Program-made: the position numbers and the translations under genes
Shown: piece by piece, positions 14,374 to 23,416 of the stretch
Position numbering within the stretch: position 1 is the first letter of the stretch
Layout: every line of letters starts with the position of its first letter
NCBI RefSeq assembly: GCF_036246005.1
Contig: NZ_CP109171.1
Span: 868,001-932,000, forward strand
Length of the DNA stretch: 64,000 nucleotides
Direction of reading: 5' to 3'
From: Streptomyces sp. NBC_01723
GTDB lineage: Bacteria > Actinomycetota > Actinomycetes > Streptomycetales > Streptomycetaceae
Notes under the pieces: model-generated
Seen by the model: the letters and a program-made list of their open reading frames with translations, nothing else
Databases searched by the model: none
What the model was told of the DNA's origin: nothing

Positions 14374-16342
14374 AGTGCTGTGCCGGGAGCGACAGCCGGT
14401 GGAGTCTGAGGGCCAGTTGTATCTCCAGTGCGCGGTCGGGGCTCTGCCAGTCGTCGCCCAGGAGGCGGCCCACGCGCTCCAGGCGCTGGGCGACCGTGTT
14501 CACGTGGACGTGGAGTTCGTCCTTGGTGCGGGCCGGACTCATGCCGCACGCGAAGTAGGCGTCGAGGGTGTGCAGCAGCTCGGTGCCGCGCCGCTCGTCG
14601 TAGGCGACGACCTGGCCGATGGTGCGCTCGACGAAACCCGAGACGTTCTGCTCGCCGGCCAGCAGCAGGCCCAGGAAGCCGAAGTCCTCGGCGGCGGCAC
14701 CGTCCCCGGAGCGGCCCAGCAGGCCCAGGGCGTCGAGGCAGCGCCGGGCCTCGGCGTAGGCGGCGGCGACGGCGTCGGGGCGGGCGGCGAGGTCCTCCAC
14801 GGGTGCGGAGGCGCCGACGGTGACGCTCTCGTGGACGGCCCGGCCGAGGTGCCGGGCGGTGCGGCGGGCCAGGTCCGTGGCCCCGTCACCGGCGTCGAGC
14901 GGCAGCAGGAGCACCGTGCCGCCGTCCCGTGCGGCGGCCAGGCCGTGCCGGGTCGCGGCGAGGTGGGAGGCGGCGGCCCACAGGCGCCTGCGCGCGTCCG
15001 CCTCCTGGTCGGCGTCGGACGCCGCTGTGTCGAGCCGGGCGGCGAGCACGACGTGTGTGGCGGCCAGGTCGGCACGGAGCCGCCGGGCGCGGTCGCCCAG
15101 CAGGCGCGGGTCGCGGTCGCGGGCGTCGAGCAGGTCGTCGAGCAGCTCGCCGCGGACACGCTGCTCGGCCTCGGCGGCGGAGCGGCGGGCGAGCAACAGC
15201 AGGGAGGTGACCATCGCGGCCCGCTCCAGGGTGAGTTGGTCGACGGGGTCGAGTCCGGGGTGGCCGCGCAGGACCAGGGCGCCGAGCAGTTCGTCACCGG
15301 CGGCGACGGCGGCGATCCAGTCGTCCTCGTGCCGCACCGCGTGTCCCTCGGCGCGGGACACCTCCAGGGCCCTCGCCGGCGCCGATCCCGCCTCGGTGAA
15401 CTCGACGGTGCCGTCCAGGACCTGGGAGACGGCGGCGGCCACGTCGTGCACCCCGCCACCGCGCAGGACCAGCTCGGTGAGCCGGTCGTGGACGTCGGAG
15501 GCGCGCTCGATGACGGCGCTGCGGTCCCCGATGATCTCGTTGGCCCGCTCCAGGCCGGCCAGGGCCGAGCGGGTCTCGGCGAGCAGGTTGGCGGTGTCGA
15601 TGGCGGCGGCCGCGAGGGCGGCGAAGGAACCGAGCAGGGCGATCTGCTCGCGCTCGAAGACCCGGGCCCGCCGGTCCGCGGCGAAGAGCACGCCGATGAC
15701 GTGGTGGCCGAGCAGGAGAGGGACGCCGAGGATGGCGACCAGGCCCTCGTCGCTCACGCCCGCGTCGATGGTGCGGGTGTGCTGGAAGCGGGCGTCCTTG
15801 AAGTAGTCGTCGGTGACGTAGGGCCGGGCGGTCTGGGCGACGAGGCCGCCGAGCCCTTCCCCCATGCCGAGCCGCAGCTGCTGGAAGCGGGCGGCGACCG
15901 AGCCCTCGGTGACCCGCATGTAGGTGTCGCCGCGGGCCGCGTCGTGGAGACTGAGGTAGGTCACGTCGGTGCCGAGCAGGGAACGGGCCCGCTGCACGAT
16001 CGCCCGCAGCACCGCGTCCAGGTCGCGCAGTCCGGCGAGGTCGTGGGCCGTCTCGAACAGCGCGGACAGCTCCGCCTCCCGCCTGCGCCGGCCCTCCAGC
16101 TCGGAGCGCACGCGCAGCGCGAGCTGCTTGGCCCGGTCGAGCGCGTCGATCCGGTCGGCCGGTCCTCCCTCGGCGCGGGCGAGCAGGACCGGCTGCTCGT
16201 AGGCGTCGGCGGACGCGCCCCGGGCCAGCAGCTCCAGGAACGGCGTCTCGACGGCGGCGGACGCCGGGACGACGGCGTCGCCGGCCGGCGCTCCGGCGCC
16301 CTCGGCCGGGCGCTCGGTGGACTGCAGGTGATCGCGGGACAT
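14372..16342 (-). CDS. GAF-domain PucR/CdaR-type transcriptional regulator
   Basis: About 656 residues. After a short basic coiled region (RAKQLALRVRSELEGRRRREAELSALFETA), a GAF domain covers about residues 90-245 (LGTDVTYLSLHDAARGDTYMRVTEG, VLFAADRR). A central GGDEF-like regulatory segment follows. The C-terminus is the PucR helix-turn-helix (LLHTLDAYFACGMSPARTKDELHVHVNTVAQRLERVGRLLG). ATG 16342 lies ten bases after GGGGAA; an in-frame ATG at 16360 or GTG at 16348 is also possible. It is probably the regulator of the adjacent 3-hydroxybutyrate dehydrogenase, with a hydroxy- or keto-acid as signal for the GAF domain (inference). Confidence 0.87.
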   Translation of the reverse strand: MSRDHLQSTERPAEGAGAPAGDAVVPASAAVETPFLELLARGASADAYEQPVLLARAEGGPADRIDALDRAKQLALRVRSELEGRRRREAELSALFETAHDLAGLRDLDAVLRAIVQRARSLLGTDVTYLSLHDAARGDTYMRVTEGSVAARFQQLRLGMGEGLGGLVAQTARPYVTDDYFKDARFQHTRTIDAGVSDEGLVAILGVPLLLGHHVIGVLFAADRRARVFEREQIALLGSFAALAAAAIDTANLLAETRSALAGLERANEIIGDRSAVIERASDVHDRLTELVLRGGGVHDVAAAVSQVLDGTVEFTEAGSAPARALEVSRAEGHAVRHEDDWIAAVAAGDELLGALVLRGHPGLDPVDQLTLERAAMVTSLLLLARRSAAEAEQRVRGELLDDLLDARDRDPRLLGDRARRLRADLAATHVVLAARLDTAASDADQEADARRRLWAAASHLAATRHGLAAARDGGTVLLLPLDAGDGATDLARRTARHLGRAVHESVTVGASAPVEDLAARPDAVAAAYAEARRCLDALGLLGRSGDGAAAEDFGFLGLLLAGEQNVSGFVERTIGQVVAYDERRGTELLHTLDAYFACGMSPARTKDELHVHVNTVAQRLERVGRLLGDDWQSPDRALEIQLALRLHRLSLPAQH

Positions 16343-16379
16343 GCTCACAGGATTCCCCATCGCCCGGTCGTCCCGGCAG

Positions 16380-16405
16380 CCCTGTGGACAACCCCGTCCA
16401 CAGGG
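16380..16405 (-). terminator. Hairpin terminator after the 3-hydroxybutyrate dehydrogenase gene
   Basis: CCCTGTGGAC (16380-16389) and GTCCACAGGG (16396-16405) form a perfect 10-bp stem with loop AACCCC. It begins about 40 nt after the stop of the minus-strand dehydrogenase gene and precedes the regulator start, so it separates the two transcripts. Confidence 0.7.
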
Positions 16406-16445
16406 GCCGCCGCCGGGCCGGCCGGTGCGCGGGCCGGGACCGGGC

Positions 16446-17246
16446 TCAGTGCGCCGTCCAGCCGCCGTCCAGCACGAGTGAGGTGCCGGTGACGAAGGAC
16501 GCCTGCGGCCCGCACAGGTACGCGACCGCCTCGGCGACCTCGTCCGGTTCGATCAGCCGCCGCACGGCGCTGTCCTGGAGCAGCACGTCGGTGAGCACCT
16601 GCTCCTCGGGGATGCCGTGGGCCCGGGCCTGGTCGGCGATCTGCCGCTCGACGAGCGGGGTGCGCACGTAGGAGGGGTTCACGCAGTTCGAGGTGACGCC
16701 GTGGGCGGCGCCTTCGAGGGCCGCGGTCTTGGACAGGCCCTCCAGGCCGTGCTTGGCGGCGACATAGGCCGACTTGTAGGCGGAGGCGCGCAGGCCGTGC
16801 ACGGAGGAGATGTTGACGATGCGGCCCCAGCCCTGCCCGTACATGTGCGGCAGGGCGCCGCGGATCAGGCGGAAGGGCGCCTCCAGCATCACGGTGAGCA
16901 CCGTGTGGAAGACGTCCGGCGGGAACTCCTCGATGGGCCGCACCAGCTGGATCCCGGCGTTGTTGACCAGGAGGTCGGTGCCGGCGGCGGCCCGTTCGGC
17001 GGCGTCCAGGTCGGTCAGGTCCAGGACCTGGGGCACGACGCTGCCCGCGAGGTCGGTGCTGCTCTCGGCGAGCGCGTCCAGTCCCGCCGCGTCCCGGTCG
17101 ACCGCTCTGACCCGGGCCCCGGCGGCGGCCAGGCGCAGGGCACAGGCACGGCCGATGCCCCCGGCGGCGCCGGTGACGAGGGCGGTGCGGCCGTCGAGGT
17201 CGAGCGAGGAGGCGTGGGGGGCCGGGAGGACGCTGGACGAGGTCAT
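16446..17246 (-). CDS. 3-hydroxybutyrate dehydrogenase (SDR family)
   Basis: 266 residues with a classical short-chain dehydrogenase fold. The NAD site is TGAAGGIG, then NNAG. The catalytic set is Ser in ISSVHG, then Tyr-x-x-x-Lys in YVAAKHG. The stretch RIVNISSVHGLRASAYKSAYVAAKHGLEGLSK and the late GTSLVLDGGWTAH match D-3-hydroxybutyrate dehydrogenases (EC 1.1.1.30), which convert 3-hydroxybutyrate to acetoacetate. The ATG at 17246 lies 7 nt after a TAGGGT -10 box, so the mRNA is probably leaderless. Earlier in-frame starts are rejected for that reason. CCCCAT direct repeats at 17278 and 17293, just upstream of the -10, may be activator sites for the PucR-type protein. Confidence 0.85.
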   Translation of the reverse strand: MTSSSVLPAPHASSLDLDGRTALVTGAAGGIGRACALRLAAAGARVRAVDRDAAGLDALAESSTDLAGSVVPQVLDLTDLDAAERAAAGTDLLVNNAGIQLVRPIEEFPPDVFHTVLTVMLEAPFRLIRGALPHMYGQGWGRIVNISSVHGLRASAYKSAYVAAKHGLEGLSKTAALEGAAHGVTSNCVNPSYVRTPLVERQIADQARAHGIPEEQVLTDVLLQDSAVRRLIEPDEVAEAVAYLCGPQASFVTGTSLVLDGGWTAH

Positions 17247-17301
17247 GTCCCCGACCCTAGGCAGCGCCCGCCCCGCTCCCCATGTGGGCACGCCCCATAC
17301 T

Positions 17302-17781
17302 TCAGTAGGGGGCAGTGGGGTCGAACCATGTGGGTGCGTCGGACAGCGCCTGCTTGATCCTGACCTGCCCGAACTCCCCCAGCTCCGGCAGCGCGTCCAC
17401 GGCGAACCAGCCCACCTCCAGCGACTCGTCGTCGTTGACCCGGGCCTCACCCCCCACGGCCCGGCAGCGGAAGGTGACGTCCATGAACTGGCAGACGTCC
17501 CCGTTGTCGTACGTCACGGGGTTCAGCGCCTGGACGAGGACCAGCCGCTCGACGACGCACCGGACGGCGGTCTCCTCCTCCACCTCGCGCATCGCGCAGG
17601 CGGCGGGCTGCTCGCCGGGCTCGGGGATGCCTCCGATCAGTGACCACCGCCCGTTGTCGGACCGCCGGCCCAGGAGCACCCGCCCCTCGTCGTCGAAGAC
17701 GACGGCGGTGACTCCGGGGAGCCAGAGCAGTTGCTGTCCGGCCGTCGCGCGCAGGTCGAGGATGAAGTCGGGAGTAGCCAT
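17302..17781 (-). CDS. Nudix hydrolase
   Basis: 159 residues. The Nudix box is present in full: GGIPEPGEQPAACAMREVEEET, with the REVEEE metal ligands. The N-terminus starts with a conserved TPDFILDLR segment typical of actinobacterial MutT-like proteins. The substrate is a nucleoside diphosphate derivative of unknown identity. ATG 17781 lies 7 nt after TAGGGT (minus strand, 17794-17789), indicating a leaderless mRNA. Confidence 0.88.
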   Translation of the reverse strand: MATPDFILDLRATAGQQLLWLPGVTAVVFDDEGRVLLGRRSDNGRWSLIGGIPEPGEQPAACAMREVEEETAVRCVVERLVLVQALNPVTYDNGDVCQFMDVTFRCRAVGGEARVNDDESLEVGWFAVDALPELGEFGQVRIKQALSDAPTWFDPTAPY

Positions 17782-17849
17782 GCGAACGACCCTAACGGGC
17801 CACGCCGGCCACTCCCGGCGGTGTCACGGGGCGTGCGACGGGCGTACGG

Positions 17850-19463
17850 CTACACGTCACGGGCGCGTCGCCCGCGCACACCGGCGCCGACGGCCCAGCC
17901 CAGCGCGCCCGCCGCGACCAGCACGAGAGCGATCTCGGGGAGTACGCCCAGCCGGGTGGCCGGGGTCTCGGAGGAGCGCAGGGGCACCTCCTGGACCAGG
18001 GAGTCCGCGACGAACATGCCGGTCTTCTGGGTGATCCGGCCGTCCGGCATGATGATCGCACTGACGCCGCTGGTCACCGGGACCGTGACGGTCCGGCTGT
18101 GCTCGACCGCGCGGACGCGGGACATGGCGAGCTGCTGGTAGGTCATCTCGCTGCGGTCGAAGGTCGCGTTGTTGCTGGGTACGGAGATCATCTGGGCGCC
18201 GTCGGTGACCTCGGAGCGCACGGCCCAGTCGAAGGCGGCTTCGTAGCAGGTGACCAGGCCGACCTCGGTGCCCGCCATGGAGAAGACGCCGGGCTCGGTG
18301 CCCCTGCTGAAGTCCCGGCTGACCATGGAGGTCCAGTCGTCGTTGATCGCCCCGATGAGCGAGCGCAGCGGGAGGTACTCGCCGAAGGGCTGGATCTGGC
18401 GCTTGTCGTAGGTGTCGACGGGGCCCTTGTCGGGGTCCCAGAGGATCTGCTCGTTGAGCAGCTTGCCGTCCCGTTCGACGACGCCGCCGACCGAGACGGG
18501 CGCGCCGATCGCCTTGACGGCGCGGTCGATGACCATGCGCGCGTCGGTGTTGGCGAAGGGGTCGATGTCCGAGGAGTTCTCCGGCCAGAGCACGAAGTCG
18601 GGGCGGTCCACCCGGCCCGCCCTCACCTCGGCGGCGAGGCGTTCCGTTTCCCGCGCGTGATAGTCGAGTACGGCCCGCCGCTGCGCGTTGAAGTCGAGGC
18701 CCGCGCGCGGCACGTTGCCCTGGATCACCGCCACGGTCGCGGTGCCGTCCTCCGCCTCGTCGCTGACCAGCGGGCGGGCGGCGACGGCGGCCACGACCGG
18801 GACGGCCACCGCGACGAGGGCCACCGCCGCCGCGCCACGCCGTACCTCGCCGGCCCGGCGCGCCCGAACGGCGAGACGCACCGCCTCGCAGAGGCCGAAG
18901 CCGCACAGGACGACCGCGAACCCGAGCACCGGCGTGCCGCCGAGCGCGGCGAGGGGCAGGAACACGCCGTCCGCCTGGCCGAACGCGATCTTGCCCCAGG
19001 GGAACCCCTCGAAGGGCACGCGCGCGCGTGCGGCCTCCCCCGCGATCCACAGCGCCGCCGCCCACACGGGCCATCCCGGCAGCTTCGACACCGCGGCGAC
19101 CCCCGCGCCGACCAGCGCGACGAAGAGCGCCTCGATCGCCACCAGGGCGAGCCAGGGGCCGGGGCCGACCTCCACACCGGTCCACACCAGCAGCGGCAGC
19201 AGGAAGCCGAGGCCGAAGAGGTAGCCGAGGCCGAGGCCCGCCTTCCAGCCGCGGCCGCGCAGCACCCCGCCGAGGACGGCGAAGGCGGGCAGGGCCAGCC
19301 ACCACAGGGTGCGCGGCGGGAAGCTGACGTAGAGCAGTACTCCGGAGAGCGCGGCTGCGGCGGCCGGGAGGAGGCGCAGGAGCCGTGCGGTGAGCCGGGA
19401 GGCGGGCGTGGGCTGCGGCTGCGTCCGGTCCGGCTCGCCGACGGAGGTTGCGGTGGCTGTCAC
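17850..19463 (-). CDS. lnt: Apolipoprotein N-acyltransferase
   Basis: 537 residues. The N-terminal half has about six to seven membrane spans (SFPPRTLWWLALPAFAVLGG and following). A carbon-nitrogen hydrolase domain follows with the catalytic Glu in LWPENSS, Lys in DKRQIQPFGEYLP and Cys in VTCYEAAFDW. A last membrane span is near the C-terminus. It acylates the N-terminal cysteine of lipoproteins at the outer face of the membrane; two ABC binding proteins in this window are possible substrates. GTG 19463 is chosen because the hydrophobic domain begins soon after. Longer in-frame starts add only an unstructured Arg-rich tail. Confidence 0.9.
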   Translation of the reverse strand: MTATATSVGEPDRTQPQPTPASRLTARLLRLLPAAAAALSGVLLYVSFPPRTLWWLALPAFAVLGGVLRGRGWKAGLGLGYLFGLGFLLPLLVWTGVEVGPGPWLALVAIEALFVALVGAGVAAVSKLPGWPVWAAALWIAGEAARARVPFEGFPWGKIAFGQADGVFLPLAALGGTPVLGFAVVLCGFGLCEAVRLAVRARRAGEVRRGAAAVALVAVAVPVVAAVAARPLVSDEAEDGTATVAVIQGNVPRAGLDFNAQRRAVLDYHARETERLAAEVRAGRVDRPDFVLWPENSSDIDPFANTDARMVIDRAVKAIGAPVSVGGVVERDGKLLNEQILWDPDKGPVDTYDKRQIQPFGEYLPLRSLIGAINDDWTSMVSRDFSRGTEPGVFSMAGTEVGLVTCYEAAFDWAVRSEVTDGAQMISVPSNNATFDRSEMTYQQLAMSRVRAVEHSRTVTVPVTSGVSAIIMPDGRITQKTGMFVADSLVQEVPLRSSETPATRLGVLPEIALVLVAAGALGWAVGAGVRGRRARDV

Positions 19464-19534
19464 CCCCCGGAGTGTACGGCGGGTGACCGAACCCCCGACA
19501 GCACGGTCCGCGGCGGCATGCGGACGGCCCGCAC

Positions 19535-20786
19535 ATGGCCGACGGGTGGCCGCCGACCGATGCCGTGTCGTTTCGGCACAACCGGGCGCCGAGCCGTCCA
19601 CACTTCGCCGACCAGCCGTTACGGTGTGTCCGAGCCTCGGTCGCCGGGCGGGCGGCGGGGCCCGTCAGGTCGGGGGCGACGGGGGCGGGGGACGCGGTGG
19701 GTTCGAGGGGGACGGCGTCCGCGGACGCCGCGAGGACGGCTGACGCCGACGGCGGCAGACGCGGCGGTGCCGACACCGCGGGGGTGGTGATCCTCGGGGC
19801 GTGCGCGTCCTGGTCGCTGATCACCGCGGCGGCGCGCGACGGGCGCCCGGAGGGCGTGCTGCTCGCCGTGCTGGCCGTGGCCGCCGGTTACGCCGCGGGG
19901 CGGATCTGCGGGGCGCTGCTCCCGGTCGCCGCCCCCTCGGCCGCGGCGCTGACCGGGCTGGCCCTCACGGTGGCGGTCCCGCATCTCGCGCCGGGACCGC
20001 GGATCACCGCACCGCTCGGGCACGCGGGTGCGACCGCCGCGTTGCTCGCGCTGTCGGCGGGTGCCGCGTGTTGCGGGGCATGGGCCGCCCGGGCGGCCGT
20101 CGTGCGGGTGGCGCTGCGGCTGCCAGGCCGTCGGGATCGCCGTGGCCGCGGCGGCGATCGGTTCGGCCGTGGGCTGCGTCGCGTGTGCCGTGGTGCTGGT
20201 GTGTTCCCTCGCGGCCGGCCGGACGCCCCGCGGCGCGGGGATCGCCGGGCTGGGTGGGGCCACGGGCGTGGTGGCGGGCCTGGGGTGGATGGTCCTCAGC
20301 GCATGGGTACCGGACGGTCTCGCCGCCTCCCTGGAGGGGCAGCTGACCGCCCATCGCGTGCAGCTGTGGCGCGACGCGCTGGAGCTGCTGCGCGCGGACG
20401 TGGTGTTCGGCGCGGGCCCGGGGCGCTTCGGCGCGCTGAGTCCGACCGCCGCCGGAATGCCGGTGCCGGACGGCGGGCCGCACTCGGCGCTCTGGCAGCA
20501 GGCCGCCGAACAGGGCGTCGTGGGCGTGGTGCTGCTGGGCGCGGCGTTCGGCTGGGTGCTGTACGCGCTGTGGCGCTCGCCGCGGCCCACGCCGGTCGTC
20601 CTCACCGCCGGCGTGGCTCTCACCGCCCTGGCCGCGATCGCCGCCGTCGGCAACGCGCTGAGCTTCACGGCGGTGTCGGTGGGCGCGGGGCTCCTCGCGG
20701 GGCTGGCCACGTCCCGCCCGCTCGCCGATGAGGGTGCGCTCAGTGCGCGGGCTGCTCGGGTGCCTTCGGGCGCAGCCGGTCCGTGA
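19535..20786 (+). pseudogene. O-antigen-ligase-like membrane protein gene, frameshifted
   Basis: Membrane-protein coding sequence continues across two frames. The first part (VILGACASWSLITAAARDGRPEGVLLAVLAVAAGYAAGR ... AARAAVVRVALRLP) runs to about 20126. The second (AVGIAVAAAAIGSAVGC ... HRVQLWRDALELLRADVVFGAGPGRFGAL ... HSALWQQAAEQGVVGVVLLGAAFG) continues one frame over. Removing one G from the GG at 20126-20127 joins them into one chain with the G-x-G-P-G-x-F and H-x-x-x-x-Q-x-x-A-E-x-G signature of Wzy/WaaL-type polymerases. The start is uncertain; 19535 is the farthest ATG in frame. The 3' end overlaps the convergent membrane-protein gene by 47 bp. It is either a recent pseudogene or a sequencing error. 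Confidence 0.6.
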
Positions 20787-21285
20787 TGACCTGGACGGCC
20801 GCCTCCGCGTCGTCCACGGTGACCGTGAAGGTGTGCCCGTCGCCCAGCTTGAGGATCAGGCCCTCGCCGCGCCGCACCACCACGGCGGTGCCCTTCTCGG
20901 GCCGCCAGCGGTAGCCCCAGCCGCCCCAGTGGCGCGGGGTGACGTGCGGGGCGAACTCGGCCCCGACGACGTGGGACAGGGGGATGCGCCGACGCGGCAG
21001 GCCGATGTGGCCGCAGCGCACTTCGAGGCAGTCCTCGTCGACCCGCAGCGCGACGTGTACGAAGGCGAGGGTGCCGAAGAGCACCAGCAGTCCCGCCGCG
21101 ATGCAGCCGACGACCGCCATGGTGAGCGGGACGACGCCGGACTCCCAGGCGGAGTCGACGGCCAGGGCGATGCCGAGCGCCATGCAGGCCGCGCCGATGA
21201 GCGCCAGGAACCACTGGACCCGGTTGGTGGCACGTCCGGTCCAGATGTCCGGCTGCGGGATGGTCTCGCCGTGGCGATGCCTCAT
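20740..21285 (-). CDS. Membrane protein with PH-like (DUF3093-type) domain
   Basis: 181 residues. Two membrane spans form a hairpin (FLALIGAACMALGIALAV and LTMAVVGCIAAGLLVLFGTLAFVHV). A cytoplasmic beta-rich domain follows: LRVDEDCLEVRCGHIGLPRRRIPLSHVVGAEF, then VVVRRGEGLILKLGDGHTFTVTVDDAEAAVQVITDRL. This is the pattern of bacterial PH/DUF3093 membrane proteins of unknown function. ATG 21285 lies 7 nt after TAACCT (21298-21293), a leaderless arrangement; the ATG six codons earlier lies upstream of that -10 box and is rejected. Confidence 0.72.
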   Translation of the reverse strand: MRHRHGETIPQPDIWTGRATNRVQWFLALIGAACMALGIALAVDSAWESGVVPLTMAVVGCIAAGLLVLFGTLAFVHVALRVDEDCLEVRCGHIGLPRRRIPLSHVVGAEFAPHVTPRHWGGWGYRWRPEKGTAVVVRRGEGLILKLGDGHTFTVTVDDAEAAVQVITDRLRPKAPEQPAH

Positions 21286-21364
21286 GGCTATGAGGTTACT
21301 CATGTTTCGCTGCGCGGGTACCTCGTCGCGCTGGGTGACTGGTCCGTCCGGGCGGACGGCCCGG

Positions 21365-22150
21365 TCAGCGGGCCGGTGTGACCGCGCGCAGGAGCCTGCC
21401 CTCGGCGTAGGCCAGCGCGGGCGCGGGCAGCGTGCCCTCACGTCCGCTGAGCAGCACGGTGAGGGTGCCCTCGGCCGGGGCGCCGGGGTCGGGGTGGGCG
21501 CCGATCCGGCGCAGCGCCTGGGCGGCGACCGCGCCCGCCGAGCCGTGCAGCACGAGCCGCGGGGCGCCGGGGCGCTGCACGGCGGCGCGGATGCGCTCGG
21601 CGACCAGTTCGTAATGGGTGCAGCCCAGGACGACGGTCGTTACCTCGTCGGGGGTGAGGGCCGCCGCGGCGGCGACGGCCGCGGTGATGGCCGCCTCGTC
21701 CGCGTACTCGACGGCTTCCGCGAGCCCCGGGCACGGCACTTCGGTGACGGTCGCGTCGCCGCCGAAGTCCGCGATGAGGCCGCGCTGGTAGGGGCTGCCG
21801 GTGGTGGCGGGGGTCGCCCAGATCGCCACGGGACCGCCACCGGCCGCGGCGGGCTTGATCGCCGGTACGGTGCCGACGACGGGCAGCGCGGGCTCCAGGC
21901 GGGCGCGCAGCGTGGGCAGCGCGTGCACGGTGGCGGTGTTGCAGCCGACGATCAGGGCGTCGGGCCGGTGCGCGGCGGCGGCCTCGGCCACCGCGAGGGC
22001 CCGGCCGGTCAGGTCCTCGGGGGTGCGCGGACCCCAGGGCATGCCGTCGGGGTCGAGGGAGAGGATGAGATCGGCGTCCGGTCGCAGGCGCCGTACCGCG
22101 GCGGTTGCCGCCAGCAGACCGATTCCGGAGTCCATGAGCGCGATCTTCAC
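21365..22150 (-). CDS. Glutamate/aspartate racemase family protein
   Basis: 261 residues. Both catalytic cysteines of the racemase fold are present: Cys70 in VGCNTATVHALP and Cys177 in VLGCTHYELV. The N-terminal acid motif is MDSGIG. It differs from MurI in lacking the GGL after DSG, so it may be an Asp/Glu racemase paralogue instead of the essential MurI. GTG 22150 lies 6 nt after TATGGT (22162-22157), a leaderless start. The promoter region is shared with the divergent glycosyltransferase, only 57 bp away. Confidence 0.82.
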   Translation of the reverse strand: MKIALMDSGIGLLAATAAVRRLRPDADLILSLDPDGMPWGPRTPEDLTGRALAVAEAAAAHRPDALIVGCNTATVHALPTLRARLEPALPVVGTVPAIKPAAAGGGPVAIWATPATTGSPYQRGLIADFGGDATVTEVPCPGLAEAVEYADEAAITAAVAAAAALTPDEVTTVVLGCTHYELVAERIRAAVQRPGAPRLVLHGSAGAVAAQALRRIGAHPDPGAPAEGTLTVLLSGREGTLPAPALAYAEGRLLRAVTPAR

Positions 22151-22207
22151 CCGGCCACCATAGACGATGCGCGGTCGAGGGCCGGTGGCGTGGGGCAGAC
22201 TGCGCAC

Positions 22208-23398
22208 GTGAGCGCCGACGCGTGGATGACCCCGGTGACCGTCGTATCCGCACTCTCCCTCGCCGCCTGGCTGTGGCTGCTGTTCGCGCGGGGCTTCTTC
22301 TGGCGTACGGACGTCGGACTGCCGGCCCGGGAGGAACCCGGTGTCTGGCCCTCGGTGTGCGTCGTCGTCCCGGCGCGCGACGAGGCGGTGGTTCTGCCCG
22401 CGAGCCTGCCGTCGCTGCTCGCCCAGGACTACCCGGGGCGGGCGGAGGTCTTCCTGATCGACGACGGGAGCACCGACGGCACGGGTGAGCTGGCGTGCGA
22501 GCTGGCCCGGCGGCACGAGGGGCTGCCGCTGACCGTGGCCTCGCCCGGTGAGCCGCCCGCCGGCTGGACGGGCAAGCTGTGGGCGGTGCGGCACGGCATC
22601 ACCCTGGCACGCGCGCGTGAGCCCGAGTACCTGCTGCTGACCGACGCCGACATCGCGCACGCGCCGGACAGTCTGCGCGCGCTGGTGGCGGCGGCCGGCA
22701 CCGGCGGTTTCGACGTCGTCTCCCAGATGGCGCGGCTGCGGGTGGCGAGCGGGTGGGAGCGGCTCGTGGTGCCCGCCTTCGTCTACTTCTTCGCGCAGCT
22801 CTATCCGTTCCGGTGGATCGGGCGCCGGGGGAGGACCGCGGCGGCGGCCGGCGGCTGTGTGCTGCTGCGGACCGGGGCGGCCGAACGGGCGCGGATTCCG
22901 GACGCCATCCGGCACGCCGTCATCGACGACGTGGCGCTCGCCCGCGCGGTCAAGGGCTCCGGCGGGCGCGTCTGGCTGGGCCTGGCCGAGCGGGCGGACA
23001 GCGTGCGTCCCTACCCGCGGCTGCGCGACCTGTGGCGCATGGTCGCGCGCAGCGCGTACGCGCAACTGCGGCACAACCCGCTGGTGCTCGCCGGCACGGT
23101 GGCCGGGCTGGCCCTCGTGTACCTGGTGCCGCCGCTCGCGGTCGTCGTCGGCGCGGTGCGGGGCGAGACGGCGGCGGCTGTCCTGGGGGGCGCCGCGTGG
23201 CTGGTGATGGCGGGGACGTACGCGCCGATGGTGCGCCACTACCGGCAGCCGCTGTGGCTCGCTCCCCTGCTGCCGTTCACCGCGTTCCTCTATCTCCTGA
23301 TGACGGTCGACTCGGCGGTGCAGCACTACCGGGGGCGGGGTGCGGCATGGAAGGGCCGCACCTACGCCCGTCCGGACGTCGTGCCCGACGAGGGCTGA
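22208..23398 (+). CDS. Family 2 glycosyltransferase, HpnB-like
   Basis: 396 residues. An N-terminal membrane span (VSALSLAAWLWLLFARG, followed by FFWRTD) precedes a GT-A domain: VVVPARDEAVVLPASLPSLLAQDYPG, DDGSTDGTG, GWTGKLWA, and the metal motif DADIAHAP. About three membrane spans follow at the C-terminus. The layout and the W-R-T-D...P-A-R-D-E spacing resemble HpnB, the glycosyltransferase associated with hopanoid genes, but no hopanoid genes are nearby. GTG 22208 is 6 nt after CAGACT (22196-22201), suggesting a leaderless mRNA divergent from the racemase gene. Confidence 0.83.
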   Translation: MSADAWMTPVTVVSALSLAAWLWLLFARGFFWRTDVGLPAREEPGVWPSVCVVVPARDEAVVLPASLPSLLAQDYPGRAEVFLIDDGSTDGTGELACELARRHEGLPLTVASPGEPPAGWTGKLWAVRHGITLARAREPEYLLLTDADIAHAPDSLRALVAAAGTGGFDVVSQMARLRVASGWERLVVPAFVYFFAQLYPFRWIGRRGRTAAAAGGCVLLRTGAAERARIPDAIRHAVIDDVALARAVKGSGGRVWLGLAERADSVRPYPRLRDLWRMVARSAYAQLRHNPLVLAGTVAGLALVYLVPPLAVVVGAVRGETAAAVLGGAAWLVMAGTYAPMVRHYRQPLWLAPLLPFTAFLYLLMTVDSAVQHYRGRGAAWKGRTYARPDVVPDEG

Positions 23399-23416
23399 CG
23401 GGCCGGACGGGCTCCG

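Noticed and set aside
14360-16492. A 710-codon open frame on the plus strand
   Set aside because: It lies opposite the GAF-PucR gene, whose domains are clear. The plus-strand product is Gly/Ala/Val low complexity.
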